A stretch of 64,000 bases of DNA. It comes from Thalassolituus marinus. GTDB taxonomy: Bacteria > Pseudomonadota > Gammaproteobacteria > Pseudomonadales > Oceanobacteraceae. Below are positions 57,121 through 64,000 of this stretch, in pieces. Position numbers and translations under genes: made by a program. Positions within the stretch are counted from its first letter, which is position 1. Each line of letters starts with the position of its first letter. The notes under the pieces were generated by a model that made no database searches, was not told the origin of the DNA, and worked only from the letters and a program-made list of their open reading frames with translations. The DNA is taken from positions 64,976 to 128,975 of the forward strand of contig NZ_JAEDAH010000099.1 of NCBI RefSeq assembly GCF_020320395.1. The letters are read 5' to 3'.

Positions 57121-57142
57121 GGCAGCAACGGGCGTTGCTGCC
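57121..57142. terminator. hairpin after the PilZ gene, possible terminator
   Basis: GGCAGCAAC, loop GGGC, GTTGCTGCC: a perfect 9-bp stem 10 bp after the pilZ-gene stop codon. Neither side has a T-run, so it may be Rho-dependent or only an RNA-stabilising structure. Confidence 0.35.
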
Positions 57143-57152
57143 GCGGCGAACA

Positions 57153-57512
57153 TCAGTGATGTTCATAACTCTTGAACATGGTCTGCAGCATGTCTGACGG
57201 GCTGCTGATACGGCAGCCCGTGCCGTACAGGCTGGGCGTCAGCTTGTCACACCACACCACTTCGGCGACGCAGGTACCGGTGCGGCGACCATTGATGTTC
57301 GGTGGAATATCAACCATCGACAATTCCAGTCGGGTTCCCGGTGACAGTTCACCATAGGTCGAGATCATAATGCCCTGTTCTGAACAATCGACCAGCAGAC
57401 CAAGGTACTCCTTCGAGCCTTCTTCGAATACACTCACGCTGCTTTTCAGAATCCAGCGCGGCAGCATACGCTGTTCGCTGGGATTGGCGGTATCTGGTGT
57501 CTGGCTGCTCAT
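57153..57512 (-). CDS. PilZ-domain c-di-GMP-binding protein
   Basis: Single-domain protein of 119 residues. The c-di-GMP-binding signature is split as in the family: an RxxxR element (R16-M-L-P-R, within EQRMLPRWILKSSV) and DCSEQG, the D/NxSxxG motif. Strands GTRLELSMVDIPPNINGRRT and GTCVAEVVWCDKLTPSLYGT complete the barrel. It probably relays c-di-GMP to a partner, which is not identifiable here. The ATG at 57512 follows GGGAG. It is divergent from cobU with 59 bp between. Confidence 0.88.
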   Translation of the reverse strand: MSSQTPDTANPSEQRMLPRWILKSSVSVFEEGSKEYLGLLVDCSEQGIMISTYGELSPGTRLELSMVDIPPNINGRRTGTCVAEVVWCDKLTPSLYGTGCRISSPSDMLQTMFKSYEHH

Positions 57513-57571
57513 AGGCAACTCCCGGTATCGTTATCTTTATTCAGTGTAGACCCAAAGGCCGGCAAAAACCT

Positions 57572-58114
57572 ATGTCTTATCAACAAGCGCTGACGGCGGA
57601 ACTGATCCTTGGTGGCGCCCGCTCCGGTAAGAGCCGCTACGCCGAGAGTAAAGCTCAGGATAGCGCATTACCGGTGGTGTATATTGCCACAGCTCAGGCG
57701 CTGGACCCGGAGATGGATCAACGAATCGTGCATCACCGTGAAAGTCGCCCGGCGCACTGGCCGACGGTGGAAGAACCACTGCTGCTGGCGCAGGCGCTGC
57801 AACAGGCGGCGCAACAGCACCCCGGCGCTGTGATTCTGGTGGATTGTCTGACGCTGTGGGTAACCAATTGTCTGCTGCATGAGGATGAGCAGTTCTGGCC
57901 ACAGCAGAAGCAGGCATTGCTCGATGTCTTAGCGCAACTGCGATGCCCGTTATTGCTGGTCAGCAACGAAGTTGGCCAGGGTGTGGTTCCGATGGGGGAA
58001 CTCAGCCGCCGTTTTGTCGATGAAAGCGGACGCCTGCATCAGGACATTGCTGCGCTGGTGGAGGCGGTCACGCTGGTGGTCGCCGGTATTCCTGTGGCCG
58101 TGAAGCGCCCCTGA
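57572..58114 (+). CDS. cobU: adenosylcobinamide kinase / guanylyltransferase
   Basis: Bifunctional enzyme of 180 residues that phosphorylates adenosylcobinamide and adds GMP. Seen are the P-loop LILGGARSGKSRYAE (residues 11-25), the family tract VYIATAQALDPEMDQRI with the guanylylated His region HHRESRP, VDCLTLWVTNCL, and SNEVGQGVVPMGELSRRFVD. It is the first gene of cobU-cobT-cobC-cobS. No riboswitch precedes it: the 59-bp gap to the PilZ gene is too short. Its stop codon lies in a 16-bp tandem repeat. Confidence 0.95.
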   Translation: MSYQQALTAELILGGARSGKSRYAESKAQDSALPVVYIATAQALDPEMDQRIVHHRESRPAHWPTVEEPLLLAQALQQAAQQHPGAVILVDCLTLWVTNCLLHEDEQFWPQQKQALLDVLAQLRCPLLLVSNEVGQGVVPMGELSRRFVDESGRLHQDIAALVEAVTLVVAGIPVAVKRP

Positions 58115-58156
58115 GAGGAAACGGCCCTGAGAGGAAACGGCCCTGAGACGGAACGC
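58109..58156 (+). repeat. three tandem 16-bp repeats at the end of cobU
   Basis: Unit CCCTGAGAGGAAACGG at 58109-58124 and 58125-58140 (identical), with a degenerate third unit at 58141-58156 (CCCTGAGACGGAACGC). The first unit contains the cobU stop codon (TGA). The repeats lie in the 134-bp gap before cobT and contain GAGAGGAA, which resembles a ribosome-binding site. Copy number may vary by slippage. Confidence 0.85.
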
Positions 58157-58248
58157 CAAAAGACAGCCTCGCTGTCGCACTCGTGTTATTAATCGTGCTG
58201 CCTCCCGGCAGCTCAGTACTATCGAATGAACCATTAAGTAAGAGAACT

Positions 58249-59304
58249 ATGTCTGCACAAAACTGGTGGCAAAACGCCGTACAAGCACCTTCTTCTGCAA
58301 CTCGCGACGCCGCGCTGGAACGTCAGGGGCAACTGACTAAGCCACCGGGTGCATTGGGTGAGCTGGAAAATATTGCCGTACAGTTTGCCGCGTTCCGGAA
58401 TCAGGTTAAGCCGGAAATCAAACAGCCGCAGTGCATCGTGTTTGCCGGTGACCACGGTGTGGTTGCTAAAGGTGTATCCGCGTTTCCGCAGGCGGTAACT
58501 GTGGAGATGATTAAGAATTTTGTCGCTGGCGGTGCTGCGGTTTCGGTACTGGCTGCTTATCACCAGATGCCGTTATCCGTGGTGAACTGTGGCACGGCGT
58601 TTCCGTGTGAAGCACTGGAAGGTGTTATTCAGCGCCCGGTAATGGCGGGTACCCAGGATTTCTCTGAGCAGGCGGCGATGAGCGACGAGCAGGCGCGTCA
58701 GGCGCTGGCCATCGGTGCCGAGCAGATTGAACGTCTGCAGGCCGATGGCTGTGACCTGTTTATGGCGGGTGAAATGGGCATTGGTAATACCTCGGCGGCC
58801 TCCTGTCTGAGCGCGGTACTGCTGGAGCAGGACGTGGTCGCCCTGACCGGGCCGGGCACTGGTCTGCAGGGTGATGCGCTGAACCACAAGCAGCAGGTGC
58901 TGGCGGCCAGTGTTGAGCGTGCGTTGCCTCTGATCGATTCGCCACTGGCGGCGCTGGCACAGCTGGGTGGTCTGGAAATCGCGGCCATGGCGGGTGCTTA
59001 CATTCGCGCTGCGCAGCTGGGTATGCCGATGCTGGTGGACGGTTTTATCAGCACCTCGGCAGCACTGCTGGCGGTGAAACTGAATCCTGCGGTACGCGAC
59101 TGGATGCTGTTTGCCCACAGTTCGGCGGAGCCGGGTCACAAAACTCTGCTGGCCGCGCTGGATGCGAAGCCACTGGTGCAACTGGGTATGCGTCTGGGCG
59201 AAGGCTCTGGCGCAGCGCTGGCATTGGGGGTGGTGAAGCAGGCACTGGCGCTGCACAACAACATGGCGACTTTCGCTGAAGCGGCAGTGTCTTCCGGAGC
59301 CTGA
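58249..59304 (+). CDS. cobT: nicotinate-nucleotide:dimethylbenzimidazole phosphoribosyltransferase
   Basis: Enzyme of 351 residues that makes alpha-ribazole phosphate for the lower ligand of cobalamin. The family start RQGQLTKPPGALGELENIA and IVFAGDHGVVAKGVSAFP are present, followed by MAGEMGIGNTSAASCLSA and the C-terminal catalytic Glu tract LGMRLGEGSGAALAL. The ATG at 58249 follows AAGAGAACT; the frame is open 22 codons upstream with no support. The cobC start follows the stop by one base. Confidence 0.96.
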   Translation: MSAQNWWQNAVQAPSSATRDAALERQGQLTKPPGALGELENIAVQFAAFRNQVKPEIKQPQCIVFAGDHGVVAKGVSAFPQAVTVEMIKNFVAGGAAVSVLAAYHQMPLSVVNCGTAFPCEALEGVIQRPVMAGTQDFSEQAAMSDEQARQALAIGAEQIERLQADGCDLFMAGEMGIGNTSAASCLSAVLLEQDVVALTGPGTGLQGDALNHKQQVLAASVERALPLIDSPLAALAQLGGLEIAAMAGAYIRAAQLGMPMLVDGFISTSAALLAVKLNPAVRDWMLFAHSSAEPGHKTLLAALDAKPLVQLGMRLGEGSGAALALGVVKQALALHNNMATFAEAAVSSGA

Positions 59305-59305
59305 T

Positions 59306-59944
59306 ATGAGCACAACCCGCATTGATCTGATTCGTCATGGTGAGCCGGAAGGGGGCGAGGTCTTCCGTGGCCGTATTAACCCTCGTCTGACTGATCAGGG
59401 ACGCTGGCAGTTTGAACAGCGGGTAGCACGCGCACAGGGCCAGTGGCAGCGGATTATTTCGTCGCCACTGGACCGTTGCCGTGAATCGGCTGAAGCTTTA
59501 GCCGATCAACTGAAATTACCGCTGACGGTAGACGAACGCTGGATCGAGATTGATTTCGGTGAGTGGGAAAACCGTCCGGTGAGCGAGGTGCTCAGGCATC
59601 ATGCCGACGACGCCCGTCGTCTGTGGGATGACCCGCTGAATTTCTGCGCCCCAGGCGGCGAGCCTGTGCCGGTACTGCAGCAGCGAGTGCTCGACGGCTG
59701 GCAGTCACTGCTGGCGCAGTATGAGGGCGAGCGGCTGCTGGTGGTCAGTCACGGTGGTGTGATGCGTGTGCTGGCGCAGCACCTGATTCAACTGGCGCCG
59801 GCGGGTATGAATCGGCTGGCCATTCCCTATGCCGGGCTGCTGCGCTTCCGTGTGGATAAAAGCCAGTGGCAGGGCAAAACCGACCTGTGGACCACACTCG
59901 AAAGTATGGATGGTTCCGAACTGAAACAGGCGCAGGCATCATGA
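59306..59944 (+). CDS. cobC: alpha-ribazole phosphatase, histidine phosphatase family
   Basis: Enzyme of 212 residues that removes the 5'-phosphate of alpha-ribazole phosphate or adenosylcobalamin phosphate. The phosphohistidine motif is IDLIRHGEP (residues 6-14, His at 11), the second core His is in VVSHGGVMRVLA, and family tracts RGRINPRLTDQG and IEIDFGEWENRPVSEV are present. It begins one base after cobT (GGAG upstream) and its stop overlaps the cobS start (ATGA). The position in the operon supports CobC over other phosphoglycerate-mutase-like proteins. Confidence 0.92.
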   Translation: MSTTRIDLIRHGEPEGGEVFRGRINPRLTDQGRWQFEQRVARAQGQWQRIISSPLDRCRESAEALADQLKLPLTVDERWIEIDFGEWENRPVSEVLRHHADDARRLWDDPLNFCAPGGEPVPVLQQRVLDGWQSLLAQYEGERLLVVSHGGVMRVLAQHLIQLAPAGMNRLAIPYAGLLRFRVDKSQWQGKTDLWTTLESMDGSELKQAQAS

Positions 59945-60729
59945 GTCGTCACTGGTGGGCATTCTGGTATGCCGTGGTATTTCTGACCCGGATTCCGGCG
60001 CCATATCTTAAGCGCACGGATGATCAGGTGGCCGCGACATCGCTGCTGTATTACCCGCTGGTGGGGCTGTTAATCGGCGGCTGCCTGCTGATGTTAACGC
60101 TGGGCACGCTGTTCTATAACGGCGAAGCCAACCTGCTGTTACTCGCCGCCATACTGGTGACCGCCTCAACCTTACTGACCGGTGCGCTGCACCTGGATGG
60201 TCTGGCCGATAGTGCCGACGCCTGGGTCGGTGGTCTTGGTGATCGTGAGCGCACCCTGGCGATTATGAAAGATCCGCAGAGCGGCCCGCTGGGTGTCGCT
60301 GCCGTGGTACTGGCGCTGTTACTGCAAACGGCAGCCTTGTATGCGCTGCTGGATAAAGCCTCATCGACCTATGTGAAAAACTGGGACTGGCTGCTGCTGT
60401 GCGGCGGACTGTTGCTGGTGCCAATGCTGGCGCGTGCCTCTGCGATTGGTTTGCTGGCGACCACACCCTATGTGCGTGCTAATGGTCTGGCCAGTGCGCT
60501 GGTGGCTGGCGCCAGTTATCGGCGTGTGCTGCTGATCGGTGGTGTACTCTCACTGCTGTGTGCTGCGCTGCTGCCTGCCCAGGCGCTGTTTATTATCGCC
60601 CTGTGGATAACCATTACGGCGGCTGCGCGCCAGATGATGATGACACGCATCGGTGGCTGCACCGGCGATACGATAGGCGCCACCATTGCGGCGCAGGAAG
60701 CACTGCTGCTGGCTGCGATTGCGTTGTAG
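59941..60729 (+). CDS. cobS: adenosylcobinamide-GDP ribazoletransferase (cobalamin synthase)
   Basis: Inner-membrane enzyme of 262 residues joining adenosylcobinamide-GDP with alpha-ribazole. Family tracts are VFLTRIPAPYL near residue 13, YYPLVGLLIGG, the metal-binding GALHLDGLADSADAWVGG (about 80-97) and MKDPQSGPLGV. Several hydrophobic segments follow, with the closing GGCTGDTIGA near residue 238. The start ATG overlaps the cobC stop by four bases; the longer open frame upstream is inside cobC. Last gene of the cobUTCS unit. Confidence 0.95.
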   Translation: MSRHWWAFWYAVVFLTRIPAPYLKRTDDQVAATSLLYYPLVGLLIGGCLLMLTLGTLFYNGEANLLLLAAILVTASTLLTGALHLDGLADSADAWVGGLGDRERTLAIMKDPQSGPLGVAAVVLALLLQTAALYALLDKASSTYVKNWDWLLLCGGLLLVPMLARASAIGLLATTPYVRANGLASALVAGASYRRVLLIGGVLSLLCAALLPAQALFIIALWITITAAARQMMMTRIGGCTGDTIGATIAAQEALLLAAIAL

Positions 60730-60815
60730 TTGTGTGGTTGTACCGTTGGCTGTGTCCGCTGATTGTCTGGCGGTATCTGCGGGTGGTTAACAGTAGTAAC
60801 AGGCTTTAACCCGCA

Positions 60816-61811
60816 TTATGTGCCAGCCATTACCAGACTGGTATCCAGCATGCGGTGCGCAAATCCCCATTCATTGTCGTACCACGACATCACATGCAGC
60901 AGGTGGCCGTTGGCAGTTGTATGGTTGGCGTCGAAAACGGATGACGCCGGATTACCGTTGAAGTCCACCGACACCAGCGGTCGATCGTTATAAGCCAGCA
61001 CAGGACTTAACGCCGCTGCCTCACGCAGCGCCTGATTGACCTCATCCCGGCCTGGCGTGTCATGCACGCGCACCACCAGATCGACCAGCGACACGTTGGC
61101 TGTTGGCACACGTACGGCCATGCCCGCAATTTTTCCATCCAGCCCGGGAAGTACCAGACCAATCGCGGCAGCAGCACCGGTTTTGGTCGGAATCATCGAC
61201 ATGGCCGCAGCACGGGCGCGATAAAGATCACCGCCGCCAAGGTCGAGCAGATGCTGGTCGTTGGTGTAAGCATGGATGGTGGTCATGCTGCCTTCTTCAA
61301 TGGCGAAATGTTCGTGCAGTACTTTGGCTACCGGTGCCAGACAGTTGGTGGTACAGGAAGCGTTGGACACAATCCGGTGGCTGTTTTGCAGCACGTTTTC
61401 ATTGACGCCATACACCACGGTGGCATCCACGCCGTCGGCCGGTGCGGATATCAGCACGCGTCCGGCACCGGCTTCAATATGAGCGCTGGCAATACTGGCT
61501 TTAGTCATGCGCCCGGAGCATTCCAGTACGATGTCGATGTCCAGCTCGTTCCACGGCAGTTTGAACGGATCGGGTTCGCTGAGCAGCAGAATGGCATCGT
61601 CTTCTACCACAAGCAGTTCATCCTGCAGGTGGATACGCGCGTCGAGATGCCCGTGCACGGAGTCGAACTCCAGCAGGTGGGCACAGGTAGCGGCGTCACC
61701 GAGATCGTTGATGGCCACCACCTGCATGCGGTCGCGGTAACCGGACTGATAGAGGGCGCGAAGAATATTGCGGCCGATGCGGCCAAATCCATTGATGGCT
61801 ATGCGTAGCAT
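60816..61811 (-). CDS. gap: glyceraldehyde-3-phosphate dehydrogenase family
   Basis: NAD-dependent enzyme of 331 residues. N-terminal Rossmann start IAINGFGRIGRNILRAL; catalytic Cys153 in SNASCTTNCLAPVAKVL; TTIHAYTNDQHLLD; TGAAAAIGLVLPGLDGKIAGM; and SWYDNEWGFAHRM near the end. The overall layout fits GAPDH; the related erythrose-4-phosphate dehydrogenase (Epd) shares most motifs and cannot be excluded. The gene converges on cobS. Glycolytic and gluconeogenic roles are both possible. Confidence 0.9.
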   Translation of the reverse strand: MLRIAINGFGRIGRNILRALYQSGYRDRMQVVAINDLGDAATCAHLLEFDSVHGHLDARIHLQDELLVVEDDAILLLSEPDPFKLPWNELDIDIVLECSGRMTKASIASAHIEAGAGRVLISAPADGVDATVVYGVNENVLQNSHRIVSNASCTTNCLAPVAKVLHEHFAIEEGSMTTIHAYTNDQHLLDLGGGDLYRARAAAMSMIPTKTGAAAAIGLVLPGLDGKIAGMAVRVPTANVSLVDLVVRVHDTPGRDEVNQALREAAALSPVLAYNDRPLVSVDFNGNPASSVFDANHTTANGHLLHVMSWYDNEWGFAHRMLDTSLVMAGT

Positions 61812-62408
61812 GGCAAACTCTCCACCTGATCAGTGATTTGTTACTCTCTGTCAGTGTAGTTGCCGGGCGGCACTCCTGCCTGTTTTGTAAGCTGTTGAAA
61901 TAGCTGCCAAAAGTGACACGGGTCAGGCCTTCTGGTTTGACCGGTATGACCTTTTCCGGTTTAATGCGCGCCATTATCCCATTGCTGAGTTCAGTGGTAA
62001 GACCTGGCGGATAGTGGCGCGTACCGCGCATTTTCAGATGCCCTTTCATCGTTTCATCGGGTGTCGTTGCAAACCACCATCCTGTGCAGGCTCCGGTTCA
62101 TTCCGGTTGCGCTTATTTCCGTCCCTCCTGTCCGTTCTCAACGCGGTAGCGCACTGACCTGAATGACACTCAGCATAAGACGACGCCAGCTTTTGCGAGG
62201 GTTCCGGACGCTTGTCTGGAATGTCAGCATAAGCCGATATACGTTAGTAGTAAGGGCCTCTGCTATTGTTGTAAGGCGCCCGGTGGCTGTGTATAAAGCG
62301 TCGTTCATTTTATCGTTATCCGCGCACCTTCCGGCGGTTACGGGCCACAAGCCTGGCGACGATGAACCATGAAGCAGATTTTGATTTTCTGAATAAAGGC
62401 GAAATCCG
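61812..62408. other. 597-bp intergenic region between divergent gap and mqo
   Basis: No gene I can support. A minus-strand open frame (62049 into the gap gene) contains a short stretch upstream of gap with no known relatives and no Shine-Dalgarno support. A good promoter for mqo lies at 62269-62297. The gap promoter must lie near 61830-61950; TACACT on the minus strand near 61854 is a weak -10 candidate. No repeats or hairpins stand out. Confidence 0.5.
62269..62297 (+). promoter_or_regulatory. sigma-70-type promoter candidate for mqo
   Basis: TTGTAA (62269-62274), a spacer of exactly 17 bp, then TATAAA (62292-62297, 5 of 6). It would give a leader of about 105 nt before the mqo ATG. Sequence inference only. 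Confidence 0.45.
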
Positions 62409-63887
62409 ATGACTACACAAAAGGTCGATGTCCTCCTGGTTGGGGGCGGGGTCATGAGTGCCACACTGGGCACTTTGCTTACCAAGCTGGACCCTTCCAT
62501 GCAGATCACTATGGTCGAGCGTCTCGATCACGTTGCCCATGAAAGCACCGACGGCTGGAATAACGCCGGTACCGGTCACGCCGGCTACTGTGAGCTCAAC
62601 TACACCCCGGAAGATGACAAGGGCAATGTATCCATTGATCGTGCTCTGACGATCAACGCCAACTTCGAAGTGTCGCTGCAACTGTGGAGCCACATGGTCG
62701 AGAAAGGTGCGTTGCCGGAGCCTTCATGTTTCATCAACACCACGCCGCACATGAGCTTCGTCTGGGGTGAGGAAAATGTTGCCTTCCTGCGTCAGCGCTA
62801 CGAAAAACTGAGTGCTCATCACCTGTTCCGCGATATGGAATTCAGCGACGACCCGGAAGTTCTGCGTGAATGGATGCCGCTGGTGATGGCTGGCCGCGAC
62901 CCGCAGGAAAAAGTTGCTGCCACCCGTGTTACTTATGGTGCCGACGTCGACTTTGGTTCCCTGACCCGCAACCTGGTTGCGCGTATGCAGCAGAAAGACA
63001 ATTTCGAGCTGCTGCTGGAACATCAGGTAGAAGACTTTAAGCACGAAAAAGATGGTAGCTGGACTGTGACCATCGAAGATATGAAAACCGGTAAGAGCAA
63101 GACCTTCAATGCCGGGTTTGTGTTCCTCGGTGCTGGTGGCGGTGCACTGCCTCTGCTGCAGGCTTCTGATATCGACGAAGCAAAAGGCTACGGCGGCTTC
63201 CCGGTTTCTGGTCAGTGGCTGGTATGTAAAGACCCTGAAATCGTAAAACAGCACCACGCCAAGGTGTACGGTAAAGCAGCTATTGGTGCGCCACCGATGT
63301 CTGTACCGCACCTGGATACCCGTATTATCAACGGTCAGCCAGCACTGCTGTTTGGCCCGTATGCAGGTTTCACCACTAAGTTCCTGAAGAAAGGTTCCAA
63401 ACTGGATCTGATCAAGTCCGTCAGTGCCAGCAACCTGATTCCGATGATGTCGGTGGGTATCAACAACATGGATCTGACCAAGTACCTGATCGGTGAAGTG
63501 ATGCAGTCGCATGCTGATCGCGTGGAAACCCTGCGTGGTTATTTCCCGGATTGTAAGGACAGCGACTGGACTCTGGCGGAAGCCGGTCAGCGTGTTCAGG
63601 TCATCAAGAAAGATGAAAACGGCAAAGGTAAGCTGGAATTCGGTACCGAGCTGGTAGCAGCGAAAGACGGTACTCTGGCCGCTCTGCTGGGTGCGTCCCC
63701 GGGTGCTTCTGTTGCGGCAAAAGCCATGCTGGAAGTTCTGGAACGTTGTTTCCCTGAGAAAATGAAAAACGGCTGGGCTGCCGAGCTGAAGGAAATTATT
63801 CCTTCTTATGGTGAAGACCTGACCACCAATGAAGAGCTGTTGCTGAGCATTCGCGAACGCACGTTAACAACGCTGAAGCTGAAGTAA
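62409..63887 (+). CDS. mqo: malate:quinone oxidoreductase
   Basis: Peripheral membrane flavoprotein of 492 residues that oxidises malate and passes electrons to quinone, replacing or assisting malate dehydrogenase in the TCA cycle. Start VDVLLVGGGVMSATLGTLLT (FAD-binding); MVERLDHVAHESTDGWNNAG; NAGTGHAGYCELNYTPE; FINTTPHMSFVWG; and GASPGASVAAKAMLEVLERC near the C terminus. The length fits the family. It is monocistronic with its own promoter candidate and a terminator-like hairpin that is interrupted by a mobile repeat. Confidence 0.97.
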   Translation: MTTQKVDVLLVGGGVMSATLGTLLTKLDPSMQITMVERLDHVAHESTDGWNNAGTGHAGYCELNYTPEDDKGNVSIDRALTINANFEVSLQLWSHMVEKGALPEPSCFINTTPHMSFVWGEENVAFLRQRYEKLSAHHLFRDMEFSDDPEVLREWMPLVMAGRDPQEKVAATRVTYGADVDFGSLTRNLVARMQQKDNFELLLEHQVEDFKHEKDGSWTVTIEDMKTGKSKTFNAGFVFLGAGGGALPLLQASDIDEAKGYGGFPVSGQWLVCKDPEIVKQHHAKVYGKAAIGAPPMSVPHLDTRIINGQPALLFGPYAGFTTKFLKKGSKLDLIKSVSASNLIPMMSVGINNMDLTKYLIGEVMQSHADRVETLRGYFPDCKDSDWTLAEAGQRVQVIKKDENGKGKLEFGTELVAAKDGTLAALLGASPGASVAAKAMLEVLERCFPEKMKNGWAAELKEIIPSYGEDLTTNEELLLSIRERTLTTLKLK

Positions 63888-63899
63888 GCTTGTCATTAT

Positions 63900-63917
63900 A
63901 AAAAGCAGCCTGATGGC
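63900..63917 (+). terminator. left half of the mqo terminator, interrupted by a mobile repeat
   Basis: AAAAAGCAGCCTGATGGC forms the rising arm, loop and start of the falling arm of a terminator (AGCAGCC-TGAT-GGC). The expected rest (TGCT and a T-run) is missing, replaced by the end of the mobile repeat. By analogy with the copy at 9916, GCCTGATGGC would be the start of its target duplication; the other side lies beyond the window. Confidence 0.6.
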
Positions 63918-64000
63918 CACTGCTGTCCCACAGTTTTAAAGATATCGGTTTTCTATAAACGACTTTTAAATCCGCAATGCCTGCTGCCTCCCAGGGGAAC
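63918..64000 (-). mobile_element. second copy of the hairpin-rich mobile repeat, inverted and cut by the window edge
   Basis: The sequence begins with the same terminal repeat CACTGCTGTCCCACAG and continues as the reverse complement of 10543-10461, with about 7 differences in 83 bases. It lies directly after a terminator-like half hairpin. The remaining roughly 545 bases and the other end are outside the window. Confidence 0.85.

Noticed and set aside
57513..57571. Second cobalamin riboswitch upstream of cobU
   Set aside because: The gap is only 59 bp and contains no B12 box.
61062..61808. 248-codon plus-strand open frame
   Set aside because: Antisense to the GAPDH-family gene.
62724..63512. 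262-codon minus-strand open frame
   Set aside because: Antisense to mqo.

Overview
The window looks like chromosomal DNA of an aerobic, motile, marine-type gammaproteobacterium, most like the Oceanospirillales. This placement is an inference from gene content and protein style, not from a marker-gene comparison. The content is a homodimeric-type pyruvate dehydrogenase E1 with its E2, malate:quinone oxidoreductase, a cytochrome c4-like protein, an Aer-type receptor and another chemoreceptor, a c-di-GMP-binding YajQ protein and a PilZ protein, late cobalamin synthesis genes, and a light-stress type operon. I saw no rRNA, tRNA, CRISPR array, prophage or plasmid gene.

Layout. 1-9.9 kb: the 5' part of leuS (minus), a dihaem cytochrome c, a phospholipase D-family lipoprotein, a fused 5-oxoprolinase, an Aer-type chemoreceptor and monothiol glutaredoxin grxD. 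9.9-10.5 kb: a 628-bp non-coding mobile repeat that has split the grxD terminator. 10.8-19.3 kb: a porin, a MalT/LuxR-type (LAL) regulator, a degenerate receiver-domain protein, a LysR regulator and a TonB-dependent receptor. 19.4-29.5 kb (minus): eleven tightly packed, mostly overlapping genes, read from rudS (tRNA 4-thiouridine desulfidase) through a LitR-like MerR regulator, photolyase, desaturase, SnoaL-like, SDR, FAD oxidoreductase, DUF1365, Cfa-like methyltransferase and DUF2878 to an exported protein of unknown family. A second minus transcript (renalase-like FAD protein and CbiX) has similar TGTATA-type boxes in its promoter region. 31-39 kb: acyl-CoA dehydrogenase, a TIGR01777 epimerase, an orphan small protein, a glutamate synthase-like FMN protein, an orphan modA, phoD and cobO.

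39.4-46 kb: aceE-aceF and a chemoreceptor. 45.9-50.1 kb (minus): cobalamin riboswitch, btuB, cobB and a PduO-type adenosyltransferase. 50-57.5 kb: an orphan histidine kinase, panE, a RAYT-transposase-derived protein without its catalytic residues, yajQ, an ampG-like permease, a ROK sugar kinase and a PilZ protein. 57.5-60.7 kb: cobU-cobT-cobC-cobS. 60.8-63.9 kb: a GAPDH-family gene (minus) and mqo. The window ends inside a second, inverted copy of the mobile repeat, which has also entered a terminator-like hairpin, this time behind mqo.

How the parts work together. B12 genes lie at three loci (cobO; the riboswitch-btuB-cobB-pduO operon; cobUTCS) and cover corrinoid uptake, a,c-amidation, adenosylation by two unrelated enzyme types, and nucleotide-loop assembly. 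The 19.4-31 kb block reads as a photoprotection unit: DNA photorepair, removal of the near-UV-absorbing tRNA thiouridine, and membrane-lipid remodelling, probably controlled by its own MerR regulator. The strongest new signals are the terminator-homing repeat family, the domesticated RAYT-like protein, and the degenerate cobalamin site of the MerR regulator.
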